The position numbers and the translations under genes are program-made. A stretch of 64,000 nt of DNA from the NCBI RefSeq assembly GCF_000737865.1, contig NZ_CP007287.1, forward strand, positions 435,648 to 499,647. Reading direction: 5' to 3'. The notes under the pieces were generated by a model, which saw nothing but the letters and a program-made list of their open reading frames with translations, did no database searches and had not been told where the DNA came from. The DNA comes from Bifidobacterium coryneforme. Its GTDB lineage: Bacteria; Actinomycetota; Actinomycetes; Actinomycetales; Bifidobacteriaceae. How positions within the stretch are numbered: position 1 is the first letter of the stretch; each line of letters starts with the position of its first letter. Positions 1-8,264 of the stretch are shown piece by piece.

Positions 1-1
1 G

Positions 2-511
2 GCCGGGTTCCGATGGGCCCTGGAACGAGGGTACGGGCGTATCTGCGAGATGGATATGGACGGATCGCATCGGCCCCAGGACATGGCCAGGGTTCTGCAG
101 TATGCAGAGGGTCATCCCGAAGTCGATCTGGTCATCGGTTCGCGTAGGGTCCCTGGTGGAAGTACCCGCAATTGGCCCTGGTACCGCGATCTGATTTCGC
201 GCCTGGGTTCCTGGTATGCCAGGATGGCCCTGGGGATGCCCGTCAGGGACATGACCGCCGGTCTGCGGGCTTATCGGGCCGAGGCCCTTGGGAGAATCGA
301 CCTGGACCGGTTGCATTCCAGCGGGTACGTCTTCCAGATCGATATGCTCCGACGGATCGTGGCCGGCGGTGGCAGGGTCCATGAGGTCCCCATCATCTTC
401 GTGGAACGGATACGGGGGCGGTCCAAAATGGACACGGGGATTGTCCTTGAGGCCGTGGTCCAGGTGACCAGATGGGGCTGGGGCAGGCTTCTGGGTCGGC
501 CCATCCGATAG
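2..511 (+). CDS. polyprenol monophosphomannose synthase, 3' part (partial)
   Basis: The reading frame is open from base 2, so the gene starts before the window; the 170 visible codons end at TAG 509-511. The product is a GT2-fold glycosyltransferase of the dolichol/polyprenol-phosphate mannose synthase type (Ppm1/DPM1), which moves mannose from GDP-mannose to a polyprenyl phosphate for cell-envelope glycosylation. What shows this: the EMDMDGSHRPQD stretch (the metal-binding DxD region with the family's DGSH-P-D pattern), then VIGSRRVPGG and the conserved C-terminal FVERIRGRSKM block before the last helix. No C-terminal membrane domain follows, so this is the soluble single-domain form. No downstream gene is close on this strand, so it looks like the end of a transcription unit. 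Confidence 0.85.
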   Translation, partial: AGFRWALERGYGRICEMDMDGSHRPQDMARVLQYAEGHPEVDLVIGSRRVPGGSTRNWPWYRDLISRLGSWYARMALGMPVRDMTAGLRAYRAEALGRIDLDRLHSSGYVFQIDMLRRIVAGGGRVHEVPIIFVERIRGRSKMDTGIVLEAVVQVTRWGWGRLLGRPIR

Positions 512-764
512 GTCCGGGGGCACATCATGGTCGCGGCATCCGCCGGGGAACGTTACATTTTGGGATGTTTCCTGTAGGCGATGTTCACTTTTGCTGGCGA
601 CCGAATTGGTTCCGTTCCAATCTCCTTGTGGCTATGATACCGGGAAGGTGCGGATGGTAATCGAGTTCACAATGGCGGGATTGGACGGTTGCTGGATTTG
701 GCTCATGCGGTCTTACGGCTGAAAGGCCCGGCTGTGGAGCCGCGACAATGAATGAAAACCCAAT
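512..764. other. intergenic region before the DeoR regulator
   Basis: No convincing gene. A TATGAT hexamer (633-638) with a poor -35 lies just before a 22-codon open frame (ATG 654 to TGA 720-722) that has a GGAAGG-type ribosome site 642-650. This could be a leader peptide but is unsupported by homology. Nothing else recognisable. Confidence 0.4.
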
Positions 765-794
765 TTGAGTTTTTGGTCGAATGTGTGCGATAAT
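765..794 (+). promoter_or_regulatory. promoter of the DeoR-family regulator (leaderless)
   Basis: TTGAGT (765-770), an 18-bp spacer, and GATAAT (789-794). The predicted transcription start (about 801) falls on the A of the ATG at 801, so the message would be leaderless. A TGTGCGA direct repeat (784-790 and 794-800) overlaps the -10 and could be an operator for autoregulation. Confidence 0.55.
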
Positions 795-800
795 GTGCGA

Positions 801-1637
801 ATGATATCGTCGCAGCGCCAACATTTGATTCTGAACCGGCTACGTACCCGTGGTGCCGTTCGCATCACGGCCCTGTCCAAGGAGCTGGGTGTCTCGGCCA
901 TGACCATACGGCGGGACATTGCGGATCTGGCCGATAAGGGCCTGCTCAAGAGGGTCCATGGTGGTGCAGTGACAACCAGCTCCCTTTTGGCGGAGCCCCT
1001 CTTTTCGGTCAAGTCCCAGATGGACATGGGGCTCAAGGACACCATCGCCCGCAGGGCCATCGACTATGTTTCCCCCGGCGATGTGATTGCCATCGGGGGA
1101 GGGACCACCGCCTACGTCTTCGCCCAGCACCTCCTGGAGAGCAGGCGTTGTGCCGGGGTCACCATCCTGACGAATTCCATCCCGGTGGCCGAACTGGTCC
1201 AGGCCATGGAGAGCAAGGACGTCGAGGTCATCGTCACGGGCGGGGTCATCACCCGATCCAATTCCCTGGTCGGCCCCATCGCCGATAAGGTCGTTTCCTC
1301 CCTGAGGGTCAATACGGTCTTCCTGGGTACCCACTCGGTATCCATACCCCGCGGCTTCCTGATGCCCAATTCCCTGGAGGCGGCCACGGACATGGCCTTG
1401 ATGGACATCGCCGACCGGACCATCATTCTGACGGACCACACCAAGTGGAGTTGCACATCCCTTTCCCTCTTCGCCGGGTTCGATCAGGTCGATACGGTCA
1501 TCACGGACGATGAGCTGGACCGGCACTCGGCCGAGGCCACCAGGGGGTTGGTCAAGGAACTCGTCCTGGTTCCCACGACCCAGGCCGATCGTGGCCCTCA
1601 CCCCGAGGGGCTGCCGGATACCCCTGCTCTGGAGTGA
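801..1637 (+). CDS. DeoR/GlpR-family transcriptional regulator
   Basis: A 278-residue sugar-responsive regulator. The N-terminal winged helix-turn-helix (about residues 5-57) has the DeoR signature: ITALSKELGVSAMTIRRDI followed by KGLLKRVHGGAV. The C-terminal half is the DeoRC ligand domain, with GDVIAIGGGTTAYVF matching the phosphosugar-binding loop of this ISOCOT-fold family. A TTG start 36 bases upstream is possible, but it sits inside the -35 hexamer of a good promoter whose start point is the ATG at 801, so I chose 801. It lies 85 bp upstream of galT in the same direction, so the natural inference is control of galT-galK by a galactose-pathway phosphosugar. The effector is not readable from sequence. 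Confidence 0.85.
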   Translation: MISSQRQHLILNRLRTRGAVRITALSKELGVSAMTIRRDIADLADKGLLKRVHGGAVTTSSLLAEPLFSVKSQMDMGLKDTIARRAIDYVSPGDVIAIGGGTTAYVFAQHLLESRRCAGVTILTNSIPVAELVQAMESKDVEVIVTGGVITRSNSLVGPIADKVVSSLRVNTVFLGTHSVSIPRGFLMPNSLEAATDMALMDIADRTIILTDHTKWSCTSLSLFAGFDQVDTVITDDELDRHSAEATRGLVKELVLVPTTQADRGPHPEGLPDTPALE

Positions 1638-1722
1638 CGCGGATGGAGGGATGTGACACCCGCTCGCGGGCAATTCGGGAATTTCCGTTCCATCAATAAC
1701 CTAGGAAGGTGGATTTGAGACA

Positions 1723-2997
1723 ATGAAGTCTGAACAGTTTGTTCCCCGGCGCTATGCGCCCGGAGCCTATGCATCCGAGCACATCCGCATCACCCCGACA
1801 AGACTGGCCGACGGCCGGCGGTTCTTCTATATGGATGACGATCCGGAGTATGTCTCCGGGAAGAAGACCAGGCGGCTGGATGATCCCCGGGACCTGCCCG
1901 ACAGGTTCGCCCCGCACCTGGATGCTCACGGTGAAGAGATCCCCTTCCAGCCTCCGCAGATGCGCCGTGACCCCCTGACCGGCGATTGGATCCCGATGGC
2001 CACGTCCAGGATGAACCGGCCCATCACCGCAGGCTCCAAGGCCAAGGCGCAGGGTAATCCCCTGGCGGCCCGGAAGCCGGGAGACCCCTATCAGGATGGG
2101 GAGATTCCCGATGTGGATTACGATGTGGTGGTTTTCGAGAACCGCTTCCCTTCGATGATGCAGGTGCCAGGCAACACCTCTGCCGACGGCCCGGATCGGT
2201 TTGTCGATGGGAACCCGCTCTGGCCCGTACGTGAGGCCTCCGGCCACTGTGAAGTGGTCTGTTTCGACCCGGATGAGCATGCCCTCCCAGCCAGCCTGCC
2301 GGTGAGCCGCCTGAGAACGGTTGTGGAAGCCTGGGCCTTCCGCACCGCCGAGATTTCGGCCATGGATGGCATCGAGCAGATATTCCCCTTCGAAAACCAC
2401 GGTCAGGAAATCGGCGTCTCCCTGGCCCACCCCCATGGGCAGATCTACTGCTATCCCTTCATCGCGCCGAGGATGGAACAGGAGTTGCGGCAGTGCCATG
2501 ACTACCATGAGCGCACCGGCGGGAACCTCCTGGGCGACATCCTTCGGGGAGAGATCCGGGCCGGTGAACGGGTGGTCTTCCGCAATGCCACCTGGGTGGC
2601 CTATGTGCCCGCCGCGGCCCGGTGGCCCCTGGAGGTCCACATGGCCCCTGTGCGCGACGGAATCCTGACCCTGGACCAGCTTGATGACGAGGAGCGCTGG
2701 GGGCTGGCGCAGATGTACTCCACCCTCCTGAAGCGCGGCAACGCCTTCTTCGACAAGGGTGACGGGCAGGGGATGGATCTTCCCTACATTGCGGCGTGGC
2801 ATCAGGCGCCCCTGCATGACGGGCGGCGTGAGACCTATCGCCTGAACCTGCAGTTCTTCTCCTTTCGCAGGGCTGTGGACAAAATCAAGTATCTTGCCGG
2901 TTCCGAATCCGGTATGGCCGCCTGGGTCTCCGATACCACCCCCGAGCTGATCGCCCGGCGTTTCCGCCAGCTCGGCCCGGTGGACATAGGGGAGTAG
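1723..2997 (+). CDS. galT: galactose-1-phosphate uridylyltransferase
   Basis: A 424-residue GalT of the Leloir pathway: UDP-glucose plus galactose-1-phosphate gives glucose-1-phosphate plus UDP-galactose. The HIT-type active site is intact: LAHPHGQIY with H236-P-H238-G-Q240, where the second histidine is the nucleophile that carries UMP. Upstream are RRDPLTGDWIPMAT and VVVFENRFPSM, both typical of class I GalT. The N-terminal extension of about 90 residues is longer than in enterobacterial GalT. The ribosome site AGGAAGG (1703-1709) precedes ATG 1723. It sits between the DeoR regulator and galK, an expected galactose operon. Confidence 0.95.
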   Translation: MKSEQFVPRRYAPGAYASEHIRITPTRLADGRRFFYMDDDPEYVSGKKTRRLDDPRDLPDRFAPHLDAHGEEIPFQPPQMRRDPLTGDWIPMATSRMNRPITAGSKAKAQGNPLAARKPGDPYQDGEIPDVDYDVVVFENRFPSMMQVPGNTSADGPDRFVDGNPLWPVREASGHCEVVCFDPDEHALPASLPVSRLRTVVEAWAFRTAEISAMDGIEQIFPFENHGQEIGVSLAHPHGQIYCYPFIAPRMEQELRQCHDYHERTGGNLLGDILRGEIRAGERVVFRNATWVAYVPAAARWPLEVHMAPVRDGILTLDQLDDEERWGLAQMYSTLLKRGNAFFDKGDGQGMDLPYIAAWHQAPLHDGRRETYRLNLQFFSFRRAVDKIKYLAGSESGMAAWVSDTTPELIARRFRQLGPVDIGE

Positions 2998-3108
2998 GCG
3001 TACGCGAGTCAGGGTGGACGGTGCCGACGGTGATTCGGTCGGGGCCGATCCGCCAACGGTGTCCAAACCAAGGGGCAACCCAGTACAACGAAGGTTCAAA
3101 GGAGCATC

Positions 3109-4368
3109 ATGAGTCAAGTACGGTTTATGGAGGCATGGAGCGGGGGAGAGACCGGCCAGGGGCCGGAAGGGGCGGTATCGCTCTTCAGCCGGGTCTACGG
3201 CCAGGAGCCCGCCGGGGTCTGGAGCGCTCCCGGCCGGGTCAACCTGATTGGTGAGCATACCGATTACAACGCCGGACTCTGCCTGCCCATAGCCCTGCCC
3301 CATCGGACCTTCGTGGCCCTGAAACCGCGACAGGACCATCGGGTCCGCCTGGTTTCCTCCATGGCCCCTGATGACCAAGTGCAGGTCGATCTGGACGGTC
3401 TCCAGGCCCGGGGCGTCACCGGTTGGGCATCCTATCCGGTGGGTGTTGCCTGGGCCTTGCGCCAGGCCGGATACGACCAGGTGGGCGGGTTTGACATGGC
3501 CCTGGCCTCCTGCGTGCCGGTCGGATCGGGGCTGAGCTCATCGGCCGCCATGACCTGCTCGACAGCCCTGGCCCTGGACGATCTCTTCGGTCTCGGGCTG
3601 GGCGGGAGCGACCAGGGCAGGGTGACCCTGATAGAGGCCGCCGTCAGGGCCGAGAACGACATGGCCGGTGCCTCGACCGGCGGTATGGATCAGAGTGCCT
3701 CCATGCGTTGCCAGGCAGGAAAGGCCCTGCGGCTGGATTGCCGGCCGGAGCTGTCTGCCATGGAAAACGTGACCCAGGTCCCCTTCGATTTGGAGGCCAG
3801 GGGCCTGGAATTGCTGGTGGTCGATACGCAGGCCCAGCACCAGCTGAACGACGGACAGTACGAGCAGCGTCGCACCACCTGCGATGAGGCGGCCCGAATC
3901 CTGGGTGTGGGCAACCTGCGTCAGGTGGCTGATGAGGTCAAGGTCTCCGAGGATTCCGCCACCGCCCTTCAGGAGGTCCTGGAGAGGCTCCCGGATGGGG
4001 TCACCAGGCATCGGGTCCGGCACGTCATCACCGAGATAGGGCGGGTTGATCGGTTCATAGAGGCCTTCGGCAGGGGCGATGTGCAGGAGGCGGGGCGCCT
4101 CTTCAACGCCTCGCATGACTCCCTGCGCGACGATTACCAGGTCACCTCACCGGAACTTGACCTGGCCGTGGATGTGGCCCGGGCCGAGGGTGCCTATGGT
4201 GCCAGGATGACCGGGGGTGGATTCGGTGGTTCCATCATCGCCCTGGTCGATGCCGGCAAGGGGCGTGGCATGGCCCAGACGATAGCGGACCGGTTCCATG
4301 CCGCCGGCTTCCATGAGCCCAGGGCTCTGGCGGCCTTGCCCTCTTCCTCCGCCCGGAGGGAGTGCTGA
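3109..4368 (+). CDS. galK: galactokinase
   Basis: A 419-residue GHMP kinase that phosphorylates galactose at C1 with ATP. The galactokinase signature GRVNLIGEHTDYN is present near residue 45. The GHMP ATP-binding motif VPVGSGLSSSAA and the C-terminal GARMTGGGFGGS motif follow in the right order. An AAAGGAG site directly precedes ATG 3109. The 111-bp gap after galT has no clear terminator, so co-transcription is likely; a Rho-independent terminator follows at 4410-4434. Confidence 0.95.
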   Translation: MSQVRFMEAWSGGETGQGPEGAVSLFSRVYGQEPAGVWSAPGRVNLIGEHTDYNAGLCLPIALPHRTFVALKPRQDHRVRLVSSMAPDDQVQVDLDGLQARGVTGWASYPVGVAWALRQAGYDQVGGFDMALASCVPVGSGLSSSAAMTCSTALALDDLFGLGLGGSDQGRVTLIEAAVRAENDMAGASTGGMDQSASMRCQAGKALRLDCRPELSAMENVTQVPFDLEARGLELLVVDTQAQHQLNDGQYEQRRTTCDEAARILGVGNLRQVADEVKVSEDSATALQEVLERLPDGVTRHRVRHVITEIGRVDRFIEAFGRGDVQEAGRLFNASHDSLRDDYQVTSPELDLAVDVARAEGAYGARMTGGGFGGSIIALVDAGKGRGMAQTIADRFHAAGFHEPRALAALPSSSARREC

Positions 4369-4409
4369 GTTCCGAGCAGCCGTCCATATGCCGGACTTAC
4401 CGGCTTTCC

Positions 4410-4434
4410 AGCCCCCCGTTTTCGGGGGCTTTTC
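4410..4434 (+). terminator. Rho-independent terminator after galK
   Basis: Stem AGCCCCCG / CGGGGGCT with a TTTT loop, right arm 4423-4430, followed by a T-rich tail. It ends the galT-galK unit. Confidence 0.85.
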
Positions 4435-4532
4435 TCTGCCTCCTCCTCTAAGCTGGGAAGCCATGACCCCTCAGGCGGACGGAGTCTGTCCTATTGGGCT
4501 TGAAGGGATATCCCAGGGTGGAGGAGGACCAC

Positions 4533-4805
4533 ATGAAAAAGGCGATCATCACGGTGGTGGGTCAGGACGCCATCGGCATCATCGGACGGGTCTGCACCAG
4601 CCTCTCCGGGAATTCAATCAATGTCCTGGACATCTCCCAGACCATCATCGACGGGTTCTTCAACATGATGATGATTGTCGATTGCTCCTCCTACGCGGGG
4701 GAGTTCGATGACCTGGTCCGTGATCTGGATGCCCTGGGTGAGGATATCGGCGTCTCCATCAGGTGCCAGCGTGAGGAGATATTCACCCGGATGCACAGGG
4801 TCTGA
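4533..4805 (+). CDS. ACT-domain protein (UPF0237 family)
   Basis: A 90-residue protein that is a single ACT domain: KAIITVVGQDAIGIIGRV at the N-terminus is the ligand-loop pattern, followed by NVLDISQTIIDGFF. The longer frame starting at 4494 is less likely because GGAGG (4523-4527) sits correctly before ATG 4533. ACT domains bind amino acids or other small ligands. It is separated by 12 bp from the UPF0210/DUF711 gene, an arrangement widely conserved in bacteria, so it probably senses a ligand for that partner. Exact function unknown. Confidence 0.85.
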   Translation: MKKAIITVVGQDAIGIIGRVCTSLSGNSINVLDISQTIIDGFFNMMMIVDCSSYAGEFDDLVRDLDALGEDIGVSIRCQREEIFTRMHRV

Positions 4806-4817
4806 GGGGGCTGCGCC

Positions 4818-6182
4818 ATGATTACACCCGATGAAGTCCAAGAGACCAATGCCATGATCGACCGGGAACGGTTGGATGTCCGTACCATCACCATGGGCAT
4901 CAGTCTCCTGGACTGTGCCAGCCATGATGTTGACATGCTCTGCAGGAACATCCACCGCAAGGTGGTCTCCCTGGCCAAGGACCTGGTTTCGACAGGGGAG
5001 TCCATAGCCCACCAATACGGGATTCCCATCGTCAACAAGCGGATCACCGTCACCCCCATCTCCCTGGTGGCCGCTGGGGCCTGCCACTCGGTTGATGACT
5101 ATGTGGCCGTGGCCAAGGCCTTGGATATGTCGGCCAAGGAGGTCGGTGTCAATTTCATCGGAGGCTATTCGGCCCTGGTCTCCAAGTCCATGACCCCGGC
5201 GGAGCGCCTCCTGATCAAGTCCCTGCCCCGCGCCCTGAGCCAGACCGAGAGGGTCTGCGCCAGTGTCAACGTGGGCTCGACCAAGACCGGCATCGACATG
5301 GATGCCGTGGCCCTGATGGGGCGGGTCATCAAGGCTGTGGCGCAGGCAACCGGGGACACCGACAGTTCGGGGTGCACCAAGCTGGTTGTCTTCTGCAATG
5401 CTCCGGACGACAACCCCTTCATGGCCGGGGGCTTCCACGGCGTGACCGAAGGCGATGCCGTCATCAACGTGGGCGTTTCAGGTCCGGGCGTGGTCAAGAC
5501 CGCCTTGGAAACTGCTCGTGGTGCGAGTTTCGACCAGCTCTGCGAGACCATCAAGCGTACCGCCTTCAAGATCACCAGGATGGGGCAGCTGGTGGCTCAG
5601 GAGGCCTCGCGCCGCCTGGATGTTCCCTTCGGCATCATCGACCTCTCCCTGGCGCCGACCCCGGCCGTGGGCGACTCTGTGGGTGAGGTCCTGCGCGAGA
5701 TGGGCTTGGAACAGGTGGGCGCTCCCGGCACCACCGCAGCCCTTGCCATCCTCAACGACCAGGTCAAGAAGGGCGGCATCATGGCTTCAAGCTATGTGGG
5801 TGGCCTCTCTGGAGCCTTCATTCCCGTTTCCGAAGACGCAACGATGATCCAGGCGGCCGCCGAGGGAAGTCTGACTCTTGAAAAGCTGGAGGCCATGACC
5901 TGCGTCTGTTCGGTTGGTCTGGATATGATTCCCATTCCCGGCGATACCAGCGCCGAGTCCATCTCCGGCATCATCGCCGACGAGGCGGCCATCGGCATGA
6001 TCAATCAGAAGACCACGGCAGTCAGATTGATTCCGGTTGCGGGCAAGGGTGTGGGGGACACGGCGGAATTCGGTGGACTCATGGGAGGCGGCCCCATCCT
6101 GCCTGTCAACGACCGCTCCTGCGCCGACTTCATCAGTCGTGGAGGACGCATCCCGGCCCCCATACACAGTTTCAAGAACTGA
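4818..6182 (+). CDS. UPF0210 / DUF711 (PFL-like) family protein
   Basis: A 454-residue protein of the UPF0210 (DUF711) family, distantly related in fold to pyruvate formate-lyase-type barrels. It is full length, beginning [14 protein letters not shown], with the conserved segments [23 protein letters not shown] and GVSGPGVV. The C-terminus carries [14 protein letters not shown] see no glycyl-radical motif, so pyruvate formate-lyase activity should not be assumed. It follows the ACT-domain gene by 12 bp and is probably translated from the same message. Biochemical role is not established for the family. Confidence 0.85.
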   Translation: MITPDEVQETNAMIDRERLDVRTITMGISLLDCASHDVDMLCRNIHRKVVSLAKDLVSTGESIAHQYGIPIVNKRITVTPISLVAAGACHSVDDYVAVAKALDMSAKEVGVNFIGGYSALVSKSMTPAERLLIKSLPRALSQTERVCASVNVGSTKTGIDMDAVALMGRVIKAVAQATGDTDSSGCTKLVVFCNAPDDNPFMAGGFHGVTEGDAVINVGVSGPGVVKTALETARGASFDQLCETIKRTAFKITRMGQLVAQEASRRLDVPFGIIDLSLAPTPAVGDSVGEVLREMGLEQVGAPGTTAALAILNDQVKKGGIMASSYVGGLSGAFIPVSEDATMIQAAAEGSLTLEKLEAMTCVCSVGLDMIPIPGDTSAESISGIIADEAAIGMINQKTTAVRLIPVAGKGVGDTAEFGGLMGGGPILPVNDRSCADFISRGGRIPAPIHSFKN

Positions 6183-6200
6183 TCGGTACGAGGCTGTCAT

Positions 6201-6253
6201 ACGTCAAGGCCCCGTCTTCCAATCCCAGGGTGAGGAAGGCGGGGCCTTGACGT
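6201..6253. terminator. bidirectional terminator between DUF711 gene and trmL
   Basis: A 20-bp stem (6201-6220 with 6234-6253), one mismatch or wobble, 13-nt loop. It lies between the converging 3' ends of the DUF711 gene and trmL and would end both. Confidence 0.75.
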
Positions 6254-6267
6254 ATCGGGACCCCTGG

Positions 6268-6936
6268 TCAGCGCCCGCCCTTGAAGTTCAGCTGGCGCCA
6301 GGCTTCATAGATGGCGATGGAGGCGCAGTTGGTCAGGTTCAGGCTGCGCAGGCTGGGGCGCATGGGCAGGCGGACCTGCTCGGAGACGTGGGGGCCGGCC
6401 ATGACATCCATGGGGTCGGGGATGTTTCCCGGTTCGGGGCCGAAGAGGAGGATGTCGGTCGGTCTGTAGTCCACCTCGGTGTACAGCTTGGTCGCATGGG
6501 CAGTGAAGGCGATGATGCGCGAGTCCGGCATGGAATCGACCAGGTCGTCGAAATCCGGGTGGAGGACAACGTGTGCCATGTCGTGGTAATCCAGCCCCGC
6601 CCGGCGCAACTTGGTGTCCTTGAGGTTGAACCCCAGGGGTTCCACCAGATGGAGGATGGTCCCGGTCACCGCGCAGAGCCGGATGGCCGACCCGGTGTTG
6701 CCGGGGATTCTTGGGGAGTAGTAGCAGAGGTGGGGGGTCACTGTCTCGGCTCGACCGGCCTCCTTGGCATCCATCATGGCCTCGGTGACCGAAATCGGGT
6801 TTCCATGGGCATCGGTGACCAGCTCATCGGGTCCGTAGTTGGACTTCCGGTACCCGTACTCGTACATTTCATCGACCGCCTTGGCGGGGTCCCCACCCTG
6901 GCTGCCCATCGCGTTCGTCTGCTCCTGGAAGGTCAT
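6268..6936 (-). CDS. trmL: tRNA (cytidine(34)-2'-O)-methyltransferase, TrmL-type SPOUT enzyme
   Basis: A SPOUT-class methyltransferase that 2'-O-methylates the wobble base of leucine tRNAs with AdoMet. The three family motifs are visible: PRIPGNTGSAIRLC (motif 1), ILLFGPEPGNIP (motif 2) and VRLPMRPSLRSLNLTNCASI (motif 3, the knotted AdoMet site), ending IYEAWRQ. TrmL of E. coli is about 157 residues; this protein is 222 because of a 65-residue N-terminal extension (MYEYGYRKSNYGPDEL and following) of unknown role. ATG 6936 is chosen; a TTG at 6945 would add three residues. Neither start has a strong ribosome site. Confidence 0.85.
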   Translation of the reverse strand: MTFQEQTNAMGSQGGDPAKAVDEMYEYGYRKSNYGPDELVTDAHGNPISVTEAMMDAKEAGRAETVTPHLCYYSPRIPGNTGSAIRLCAVTGTILHLVEPLGFNLKDTKLRRAGLDYHDMAHVVLHPDFDDLVDSMPDSRIIAFTAHATKLYTEVDYRPTDILLFGPEPGNIPDPMDVMAGPHVSEQVRLPMRPSLRSLNLTNCASIAIYEAWRQLNFKGGR

Positions 6937-7199
6937 GCCATTCAAGGTAACGCCGGGAAAAGACAGGGCGGTCAGGGCCCGACCGGTTTCCCCTCCGGGG
7001 GAGGTTGGATGTCATAGAAGAACCGGGTATCAAAACGAGGTCTGCCGCAGTGGGTGCCGAAGAAGGGACGATCAGGTTCTGGCGCTCGCAGCGAAGTCGG
7101 CACCAGGGCCGGGTCCGGTTCGGGTCGACGGTTGTATGGTGTTGGAAGCGGAGACTGACCGAAGCAAAGGAAAGGCGGGGGTTCGTGGAGGGCATCCTG

Positions 7200-8237
7200 A
7201 TGGAGTCTGTCGAGCCGATACGGCTTCGGCTCTTTTCCTGGTGGGAGCGGAACTCCAGGGACCTGCCTTGGAGGTATGGGCGAACTACGCCCTGGGGGAT
7301 TCTGGTTTCCGAGGTGATGAGCCAGCAGACCCAGTTGAGCAGGGTCGTGCCCTACTGGACGGCTTGGATGGAGGCCTGGCCGGATGCGGCGGCCCTGGCG
7401 GCGGCGGGGAAGGCCGAGGTCATCACGGCCTGGGGGAGACTGGGGTACCCCCGGCGTGCCCTCCGGCTCCAGGAGTGCGCCAGGGTGGTAAGTACGGAGT
7501 ATGGCGACCTCCTGCCGCGCTCCTACCAAGAGCTGACAGGACTGCCGGGTATCGGGGATTACACGGCCAGTGCCGTCATGAGTTTCGCTTACGGGGAGCG
7601 GATTGTCGTCATCGATACCAATATTCGCAGGGTCCTTTCCCGGGTCTTTCTGGGGGTCGAATCCGTCGGCGGCTCCACGACAAGGACCGAACGTGAGCTG
7701 GCCCAGACCGTCCTGCCGGAGGATGTCGGCAGCCTCTCGGGGAAGGGGCGGCGTGATTCGGTGGATGGGTCCATGCAGGGCCTGACAGGACAGGAACCGC
7801 CGGTCGACACCAAGGACACGGGGCTGGTCGGCCGACTGGGGGGCGCGGATGATCAGGTCCGCTCAAACGCCTGGTGCGAGCCCGACTCGGCCAAGTGGAA
7901 CCAGGGCATCATGGAGCTGGGAGCCACGGTCTGCAAGGCCAAAAAACCGGACTGCCAGATCTGCCCCCTTGCTGCACATTGCCGCTTCCTCAAGGACGGG
8001 CTGCCTGAATTGGGCATGAAGCGGACCCGTCCCCGCCAGCGTTTTGCAGGAACCAACAGGCAGGTCAGGGGGAAGATACTCCAGGCTCTCCGAGAGTCGG
8101 AGAAAGGGCGGGTTGATCGCGCCCGGATCGAGCAGGTCTGCGAGGACGGTATCCAGCTGGACCTCTGCATCGCCTCCCTGGATGAGGATGGCCTGCTGGT
8201 CATCAGGGAGGATGGCTCGCTGGAACTCCCCGAGTAG
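7200..8237 (+). CDS. mutY: A/G-specific adenine glycosylase MutY, with internal insertion
   Basis: A 345-residue DNA repair glycosylase that removes adenine mispaired with 8-oxoguanine. Key residues are visible: Glu38 in VSEVMSQQTQ, helix-hairpin-helix LPGIGDYTASAV, catalytic Asp139 in VIDTNIRRV, and an iron-sulfur cluster C245-X6-C252-X2-C255-X5-C261. Start ATG 7200 is chosen because GGAGGG (7187-7192) precedes it; an in-frame GTG at 7185 is an alternative. About 55 low-complexity residues (177-231) are inserted between the catalytic domain and the cluster. The C-terminus is short, so the 8-oxoG-recognising NUDIX-like domain appears absent or reduced. Confidence 0.9.
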   Translation: MESVEPIRLRLFSWWERNSRDLPWRYGRTTPWGILVSEVMSQQTQLSRVVPYWTAWMEAWPDAAALAAAGKAEVITAWGRLGYPRRALRLQECARVVSTEYGDLLPRSYQELTGLPGIGDYTASAVMSFAYGERIVVIDTNIRRVLSRVFLGVESVGGSTTRTERELAQTVLPEDVGSLSGKGRRDSVDGSMQGLTGQEPPVDTKDTGLVGRLGGADDQVRSNAWCEPDSAKWNQGIMELGATVCKAKKPDCQICPLAAHCRFLKDGLPELGMKRTRPRQRFAGTNRQVRGKILQALRESEKGRVDRARIEQVCEDGIQLDLCIASLDEDGLLVIREDGSLELPE

Positions 8238-8264
8238 GTTGACTCCTGCATTAGGATTATCAAC

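Noticed and set aside
1693-3378. 561-codon open frame opposite galT
   Set aside because: Shadow covering galT, the gap and the start of galK; no motif.
6037-7017. 326-codon plus-strand frame across trmL
   Set aside because: Crosses a strong terminator and lies opposite trmL, whose three SPOUT motifs are clear.
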